Assembly (NCBI GenBank): GCA_039566865.1
Contig: CM076959.1
Location: 11,763,501 to 11,827,500 of the forward strand
From: Aurelia coerulea
Lineage: Eukaryota > Cnidaria > Scyphozoa > Semaeostomeae > Ulmaridae
DNA length: 64,000 nucleotides
Reading direction: 5' to 3'
Positions within the stretch are counted from its first letter, which is position 1, and each line of letters opens with the position of its first letter. Position numbers and translations under genes: made by a program. Of this stretch, positions 40,301 to 49,300 are shown piece by piece. The notes below the pieces were generated by a model that was not told the origin of the DNA, made no database searches, and saw only the letters and a program-made list of their open reading frames with translations.

Positions 40301-43300
40301 GCCCAGACAACCTAACCTCCGAAGAAAGAACCGCCTTACACGAATTAGCTACCAATGAAGAAATAATCATGAAAAAAGCAGACAAAGGTGGCAATTTCAT
40401 AATTATGGACAAGCCTTATTATCGTGACAGCCTCGTTTTAGAAAACCATCTTAATCACAAATCATACACCAAAGTCGATAAAAATGAAGATAGAAACGTC
40501 ATGAAAAGCTTGAACACACTTTTACGTAATCACGAAGACTGTCTAACAAAAAAGGAAGTCGATTTTATTTCTAACTTCGAATGGAAAACAAGTAACTTTT
40601 ACGCCCTTCCTAAAATTCACAAAAGTAAAGAAATAATTCGAATAATAAAGGAGGAAAACAAAATATATGTTGAAGTTGATCCACCCAATGATTTAAAAAG
40701 CCGACCAATAATAGCGGGTCCAGTAGCACCAACCCAGAGACTAAGCGAATTTCTAGACACAGTTTTAAAACCTTTAGTTCCAACCTTGAAAACCTATATT
40801 AAAGATGATTGGCATTTCCTTCGTAAACTACCACAAGAATTTGAACAAGAAGTAGAGCTATATTCCTGCGATATCATAAGCCTCTATACCAGCATTCCAC
40901 ACGAACTCGGCCTTGAAGCTCTAACTTATTGGATAAACAAAAGACACGACCTCATTCCAGAAAGGTTAAGTTGCGACTTTATCGTCAACGCAGCCAAGTT
41001 TATTTTAGAGAACAATAACTTTTTATTCGATGGTACCCTTTACAAACAGACAGCTGGAACCGCAATGGGTACAAAATTCGCTCCACCGTATGCTTGCCTA
41101 ACCGTAGGATATTTAGAAGAAACGAAACTCTTTCCTATTATTTTACCAAAATACTTTGATCGAAACGACTGTGCCTTGATACAAGACAAATTTTATCGCT
41201 ATATGGATGATGGATTTATCGCACTTCCAAAACATTTAAGCATTGATCTATTTCTGACCGCATTGAATGAACTACACCCAACTATAAATTTCACGCTGGA
41301 AAAAAGTAAGCACAAATCGGAAGAGAACACTAAGTCTCTGAACTTCCTCGACATAGAAGTCATTATCAAGAATAACAAATATATTGAAACCGATATTTTT
41401 TACAAAGATACAAACCCACACGACTATCTCAATTTTGAAAGCGCTCATCCTGTACATATTAAACAAAACATTCCTTACAATCTAGCGAAAAGAATTATCG
41501 TGTTCGTCTCAGACCCAAAAAGAGTCGAGTTTCGCCTTAAAGAGCTTGAAAATTGGTTATTAGACTGTCATTACCCACTTCATGTACTACGAAAAGCTTT
41601 CCATAATGCAAAACTACAAGGCCCTGCTCCATGCCCGTCGAAAGATATCGTGCCTCTGGTTACAACTTATTACCCACAATTTCGTTTTAACAATGTATTG
41701 AAGAACGTATCGAACCTTTTGAAAAATGCCAATGATAAGAAATTAAAAACAGTGTTCGCAAAATCGAAACCAGTCGTTGCATTGAAACAACCTAAAAACT
41801 TATTATCGACACTCACAAAAGCAAAGTTTGAGACCAAACACGTACGACCACTACATCGAATCCCTGGAATTTCACTCTGTTCAAACAAAAGATGTAAGCT
41901 ATGCAAACAGTATCTGCAGCCTGTCACCTCATTCACGACCGCAAATAACAGCACTTGGGAAATCAAATCCAGCATTACTTGCCAGAGTGAAAATGTGGTT
42001 TATTTCCTTTCATGTAACATGTGCAACAACGAGATGAGTTACATTGGACAGACACGGACCTTACGCAATCGCATGAATAATCATATTTCAGAATCCAGAA
42101 GTGGCATTTCAACTTGTAGCTTTCCCAAACACGTCCACGAATGCGGAATAAGACACAACAAGCTAAAAGAGCCGTTTTTCAAAATATTCGTATTCTTTGC
42201 TCTAAATAACTCGTCTGCTCTTTTATATTATGAAGAAAAACTATTCAAAGAAGGACACGCCCTTCTAAACTCCTAATTAAATATCTACCTCGTGCATCAT
42301 AATCCTCAAGTATAGAATTTCCTCGCAAAAGCTTATATACACATCGTTGATAGTTTAGAATCATTCGAAATCATACTCTGATGAGGACACAAGTCCGAAA
42401 GGCCTCAGTGTGTTAAAACATAGCTTATAGTATTTTTTGTCGTCCAACCTCTCTACATCAAGTTTGAAATTATAATGTATTTTCTAAAGAAATCCCCTTC
42501 CGGAAAAGTTAAAAGACAGCATAGAATCTCTATTAAATTTTGAAGTATTTCTGCCCTACTGCAATGACTTCAAGACGTTTTAGCACATGTTATCCTCTTG
42601 GAGAATATATGTTATCCTCTTGCGTAATATATTTGCCACTGTTATTGCTTTGTTATGCGGGGAGCAGTAGCCTTGCCAACGGGCATTGTTTTCTGGACTC
42701 ACACGGTATTGTCATAAATGCTCCAATTTGAATCAAATAACAGTCATTTCGTAGCAGAAAACTTAACTTGGCTACAGAAATTTGTTGCACTAAAATTGAT
42801 CATGCCTTTATTTAAGATCATGCGGTGCAAATTCATGACAGTACATATTAGCAAATGCGGATATATCATTTTGAGACACCTGACGTTTCATGCAATAGGG
42901 AGATTTATTGCATCTTTGATCCTCTGTTGTGATTGGTTGAAGCACATTATTTCCAAAGGAGTATTGCTTTTAACATGACTATGCGCATTGCAATGGCCTG
43001 GTTTCTTCATTCAGCTGCATTTCATCGTCACGAAACAAGGTTGTTCTATAAAGGAGAAAGATGGATGTCACACATTTCGGCGACAGTCAGTACAGAGTTC
43101 ACATCTTTAAAAAAGGAGCTGTAAACTTCTATCACTTCTTTCTTGGAATTGAATGGCATGGAAGGGAGTTCAAGTGCTTTGCTGTATTGCTGTTTTGGAA
43201 ATTTTTGATATCTTAGTTATTTTCAAAATGTTTGCTTGTATCATATTTTGGGCTTTGACGTCATCAAATTTCTGAATCATCAAATTTCTGAATCATCAAA

Positions 43301-46300
43301 TTTCTGAATCCTAGTCCAGAACAGCGAAAGGTTTCTGCTTTCCGTCTTGTAGACTTTCATAAACTATGATTTTCTTGAAGATTGCATTATTTGGCCATTA
43401 TTTACGATGAATTGTCTCAATAAAAAGGAAAATGCGACCATTTTGAAGATATTCAAGATATCAAAGCTTTTCCATGGTAGAATTACAGCAAAATACCTGA
43501 AGTTCCTTTCAGGCCATTCAAGTTAAAAGAAAAAGATGACAGATTTGTACACCACCTCTTTAAAGATTTGAAATCTATCCCGCAGAGTTCGCCAAAGACT
43601 TTTTAGGCACGTAAGAGGAATATGTTAGTGCACGGAACAAGGTTATCCTAGAAAGGAGAAAGATGCATGTTGCACCTTTCGGTAAAATAGCAAAATTTAC
43701 TCCAGACTCGTCACCCAAAGCCTTGTAAATGCCTTAACGCGTATAGAAAGAATTTTTGTGTAAATTTCCAAACATTTTGCCAAACAAAGTATTTTTAGTT
43801 GAGCACTAGTTGTTATTTTGATTGACTATTCGTTGTTTTATCTAATAGGACTTGTCGCAACAATACCAAAGGAGATGTTCGACTTTCTGATGCAAGTGCA
43901 GATAAAACTGACCAAAGTTATTAAAAGTGTTGGAAGAATAGAACATTCTTCATATCCTTTCATATATGTTTGATTAGCTACGATAACGTCATAGATTTAC
44001 ATCAACTCACTTTTGTGCTTGCCATTTTAGCCGATTCCTACAAAACCTATTTTGCATCCTTTTCAGTGTCCCAAAAACTGCCTTCGGATGCTAGGTAGAA
44101 ATAGAGAGAAAAAAGTGATTTCATTCATTGGGGTTAGATGATAAAACTAACATAGATCAGCTCACTCAAATCGGTAATATCTCACTAAAGTTACGAGTGT
44201 CGTTATCTAGAAACTGTTCTCGAAAGTTCTCGAGACATGGATACGAAGGGGAATCAAATTATATCCAGTTTTAAAAAGCGAGAGCGAGGAAGCAAAAACC
44301 AGAAACTTTAATCCCATCCTTGAAAACATAAGCATGGGTAAGCTCAGCTTCGTAAATTTGAATTTTTCACCTTGCAAACGCTTTAAACTGGACGAAGTTA
44401 AGTTCTCGTGTCCTTCTTCAGACAGTTTCAGATACAGCTTCAACATAAAGTAGCTTGTAGCTTCGGACCATGTGTCGGATGTTTACTCAAAAATTTCCTG
44501 GTGATGCTGATTGGTAAAGCAACTGTCACAAAATTGTCAAAAATTATATTTCATCATTGGCAAACATGGGATTGAAAGGTGTTCTAAGCTAAAGTACGGA
44601 GAGTGTCCTCAACATCCCCCCTCATACTCCCCAGTGAAGTGGAAAATAAAATCAACATCTCGTAGTGTAACTCTTATCTGTTGCTGCAGTGGTGTTTTTA
44701 TACAGGCATTGGCGCAAACTAAATTCCTGTGAATTAGTAGGAGCTACTGTTTAACTTCCTACCTACACACTTTGAAGTGGGAATTTTGAGCAATAAGTGT
44801 GGGAACTATGGAAAAAGCCATTTTGAAACTTTGCCCCCCCCCCTCCCCGTGTGGAGTTAGACCCAGCATGCCATTGATTCCTTGCCAATATATAATTTAC
44901 TCCTCTGTAGAAAGATGAATTTAGTAAAGCAAGCTATTTTTTCCTCTATGTAACAAAGCAATTTGAAAAATTCACGTCTATTATTGAGAAACGCACATCG
45001 GTATGTCGTATGAGAGTTCTATGCCTGTTGTTTCACACAATCGTCGTCTTGCATCCGTGTTTACTTTCATCGACTTCCTTCTATTTTCTTTCTTTTCGGT
45101 CTTTCAATATCTGTAAGTGTACCATTTTCGTGCAATTTCATATACTGCTGCAGTCAGTGGCGTAACGGAGCAGCTCGGGGCCCTCAGTAAATTAGGCATA
45201 TGGGGGCCCCCTCTAGCGTACGAAAAAATTTCAAGGAATGTTGTTGATGTTTGTAAAAGTGATGTTAGAATGTTTGATGAATGCATTTAACATGTTCCTA
45301 GTTATATTTTTGTGTTCTGGTACCCAGGGTAGATTAACAGGAGCGCAAATGCAAATCTTTTTGAGGGGGTGCGTGTTCAAAGGACCGAGTTTCTTCCACG
45401 CGGGGGGAAATAAATGTTGTTGCAAATTTATGAAAAAATACAATTTTCCTATCTGCCATATTTAACAAAAATACACTATAACATACATAATGTTTTCCCT
45501 ACAATCGAAATGGAATTAAATAAACAGTTTTTGGCATCAAGTTGTCTCTGGCTAGCACCTTAGCCATCTGTCCTGAATGATCCAGTCAAAGCTTCATAGA
45601 CTAGCCACGTTATTAGGCATGCAGGCTTGCTCATATGGAATCAATTAGCGGCGTGGCCAGGGTAAAGTCAGAGGGAGGCATGGAAAGGCAGAGGTCTGGG
45701 GGCGAAGCCACCAGGAAAAATTGTTGGGGCCACACCCTTTACTTTGGCGTAGAATGCATCTCCCAATATCATGCTTCCCATTAGCAGCGAGGAAACCTTA
45801 GTTTTGTGAGAGTTATCCTATAAATCGGAGCACCTTTAGTTATTTTGGCGTAGAATGCATCTCCCAATATCATGCTTCCCATTAGCAGCGAGGATACCTT
45901 AGTTTTGTGAGAGTTATCCTATAAATCGAAGCACAAAGAAAACTTTCGAAGAAGCATCCTTTAGTTATTTTGGCTTAGAATGCATCTCCCAAGATCATGC
46001 TCGCCATTAGCAACAAGGGAACTTTGATAGTTTTGTGACAGTTATCCAATAAATCGGAGGACGAAGAAAACTTTTAACCCTATCCAGACGAGGGGGGGCA
46101 CAAAGTGCCCCCCCTAGTAAACTTTTTCACACAGCTCATCGAGTATCTCTTCAATAGTCTAGCTTTTTTGTGACTTTTAGTTTCTATCTATGAGACATCT
46201 TTTCATGTCTATTTCAAAAATTTTGACACTGATTCCGGGGGTCAACACATGACTTTAAATTGAGTGCTCCGCAAAAAAATTACCGTTTAAGTCATAGCTT

Positions 46301-49300
46301 TGGGACCACTGGCTCTATGACAATGAGACAAACATTTTTGAGCTCGTCTTGAAATAAGCTTTCATTTGATATATAGTTTATTGATTTTTGATGACGTCAT
46401 CAACAATTGGTTGTTGCGCATGCGTACTGACGAAAAACCATGTTATGGTTCATTTTTAGAAAAATGAGTGACATAATATGATGCAGCAGGTATTTTTATG
46501 TATATTTAGCATTTTTTGCTATTTTTAAAAGTAATTTATAATCAATTTTAGACAAAAATCGCTCTTTTTTTCGTATAAAATAAATAAATGCTGACATCAG
46601 CAAAAATATTAGCGTTACAAAGCAAAAATTTCAAAATAAAAATTATAAGGATATAATCCCTCTATGTTTCAAGTATCACATCGATATGTTTTATCAATTT
46701 GGAGATACAACGTGACAAAGTACATGTGGTTTTACACCCAAATTAGCAACATTTGCTGACGTCAGCACTTAATCACGTGACATAAACAAAAACAAATCAC
46801 ATCATCTTGTTTGCCTTGTCATGTTTGTTACTTGTGCCAAGTTTCAAGTCTCTAGCACTTATGATTCTATGAAAAACCAGGGGGGGCACTTTGTGCCCCC
46901 CCTAGTCTCCCCAAAGTTTCAAAAAGCCTAGTCTGGATAGGGTTAAGAAACATCCTGTACTTTGGCTTAGAAGGCATCCTTACCCAACTCAACCCAACTT
47001 ATACCCAGCCATTTTCTCTTCGGTTTTAAAGGAATCTCGATGATTTCTTTCCTGTAAACTTAGTTTCAATGTTTCTATAATAAAAGCAATAAAAGACAGC
47101 TAACACAGCAATCTTTGCATTTCGAGCATCGACCTCCTGAAAAATTCAGCTTCAATTTAAGACCCGGATCGGGACCAATTTGCCACACAGTTTTGGTCGG
47201 TTATATCATAATTGCGATATGAGTTTGGTACGTTAGAGCCCTAAAAGCCTCAAATCGGTAGTTATTTACAAAGTTTCCTTGAAAAAAACAAAACAATTCT
47301 TAACGAACACTTGTTCTTGCTCTGAAAATTCTATGTGATTGTTACAAAAAGAAAGAGTAACTTGTACAATTGGGGAAACGATGAACTGACACAACTTTCG
47401 AGCATCAAATTGATCAAATCGATAATGGTGTTCCTCTCTGCAATTTCTTCTCTGAATTCGTTAGCAAAAGATCGTAGATCTGATTCCAAGTCCTCGGTAA
47501 AATCTTTTGCATCAAGACTTTTTATGATTGATGTAGCTTTTGCAATATCTTCGTTTGTTCGATAAGAGTTTCCTGGTCAAGTATGACCTCACTGATTATC
47601 TTGGGGCCTCTTGCTTCCTTAGAATACAATCTTTCCCTGAAGCTAAGCATAGTATTTACTACTTTAAGAAAAATTCTTTGGGGGCCCCTTCGGGGCCTCT
47701 AGAGCTCGGGGGCCCTTAGGAGTTGCTCTAACCCCAACCACCGTGCGTTACGCCACTGGCTGCAGTATCCATTCCATTTTTCCTTAATTTATTTGCACAT
47801 GGCGATCTTTCTCCAATGAAAGAAAAACTGAACCATCGGACGGATATATAGATGGAGATCTGATCGAAAGTTTTCTGGATTTGCCAAGAACACAGATGGA
47901 GGAAGTTGTCAAAGGGTTGCAGGTAAAGGACGTAAGAGAACTTTCATTCCAATCTTATATTTGTTTAACTCTTTAAGTGGGGGTGGGGGGGGTGGTGTGG
48001 ACTACCTAGCTAACGTTCATGAAACGTTGTGCGTGTTTGAAAGGAATTCACGCTTTGACAGCGAAGAGAAATATGTTTGAAATATTGAGTCTTTGCTGTA
48101 GATGACGGCGCTAAGGTTGGTGTCAGGGAATTTTTAATATGGCTCTTTGCAGTTCATAATGACTGGACCAATCTTAGCAATCGAAATTCATTTTGACACA
48201 AAGAATCATGGTAAATTTCATGACGTCATCATTAGTGCAATCTTTAATATGATCAAAAGTAGACATTTTAAGTCAAGGTTTGCGATTTTTGGTTATTCGC
48301 TGCTTGTTTCATTTAGTCTTGGAAATTGTCACAATAGCCTAAAAGTTAACTGAAGGCTTATCATTGCACATGATGACAAGAGAATAGTCGGGATTCAACG
48401 ATATTTTTATACCCTTTCATTCAAATAGTTTAAAAAATGACGTTAGAGCTTCAATCACGGCTGTCAATCACATTCGAAATTCGTCGGATTTCTGCAAAAT
48501 GAAGGAAGATGTCGCTCGATCCATGCTCTTTTGTAGAATAGCTAAAAGTTTATGCTATAAAGTTTTGACAGAGCGAACTTATTTTAAAAGCAAATAAACC
48601 GATAAAGATAGAGTTTTTTTCTCAAAGAGTCTTCTTAAAGCTGTCCATCGTAATGCGATTTGGAAAGTGTTGAATGTTTTATGTGCCTATTGCGTTCTCG
48701 TTTTGAAACAGATGCTCCACATCTTTAAAGGTTGATTTAAAATTCTCGGTATGACCTATTGCTTTCAATTGAATGGCGTGAAAGAAACTTCAGCTACTTT
48801 GCTATAATTCTACCGTTGAACTTTTCAGAAACCTTCAAAATTTTCAGAATTGGAGAGTGCTACTTCTTTTTTCAGAATTCAAGAAAAGTTGTGAAAAGTA
48901 CTAAAGCTATCCTAATTACCAAACTTTTTGAATAAATATTAAATGATTTTCAAGGAAACGACACTTTAGAATGTCTAGAATATGGTATGAAGCACAATTC
49001 TTTCGGTCTTCCTGTTCACGATTTGAAAATTTGATGACGTCAAATCCTCAAATGAGTGCATATGTAATATATCGTGTAACTTCAAAACATATTTCAATAA
49101 TTGGACAACAACTTTACATCTTAACATTGGCAAATTCATTTGCGGAAAATTGGAATAATTACGAAAGAAAACATCGAACTTGCAAGATTGTTGCTTTGCC
49201 AAGAAGAGACCCCCTACAAAATATGGCAATAAATTCCTTACATCCAACCTGAGTATGGAAATATTTGCCATGAGCTAGAGAGATACTGCAGGTAGCATAA

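Larger units (their letters stand above)
34175..42464. mobile_element. Palindromic Penelope-like retroelement array
   Basis: Two full EN+ Penelope-like copies face away from each other: minus 34175-37610 and plus 39062-42464. Each is preceded on its 5' side by a partial copy of its own 3' end (37611-38490 minus, 38491-39061 plus). The two halves are near-identical inverted repeats of about 4 kb around a ~340-nt unpaired spacer near 38150-38490. An 8-bp duplication TGAAATTA flanks the array (34167-34174 and 42465-42472). The left end carries about 27 nt (TAGTTATATATTTTACCAAG and following) that the right end lacks. The array lies in the DDB1 intron after exon 34078-34161. Confidence 0.9.
45155..47758. 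mobile_element. 2604-bp hAT-type transposon
   Basis: The ends CAGTGGCGTAACG and CGTTACGCCACTG are inverted repeats. A perfect 8-bp target duplication GCTGCAGT lies at 45147-45154 and 47759-47766, diagnostic of hAT. The minus strand near 47400-47660 keeps peptide remnants such as [20 protein letters not shown] and [15 protein letters not shown], similar to hAT/ZMYM-type transposase-derived ORFs, but no intact transposase remains. Confidence 0.92.
43952..47798 (+). other. DDB1: U12-type AT-AC intron of DDB1
   Basis: The 5' splice site is ATATCCTTT, the exact minor-spliceosome consensus. The 3' end is TTATTTGCAC, and the only branch-like motif is TTCCTTAAT at 47780-47788, about 11 nt from the AC end, as expected for U12 introns. 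No AG acceptor in the correct frame exists here, because an in-frame TAA lies just upstream of the needed codons. Most of the intron is the hAT insertion at 45155-47758. Confidence 0.88.

Noticed and set aside
43952..43976. DDB1 ending with YPFIYV and a stop after the exon at 43849
   Set aside because: The conserved C-terminus continues at 47799 and 51428. The apparent stop lies in the AT-AC intron.
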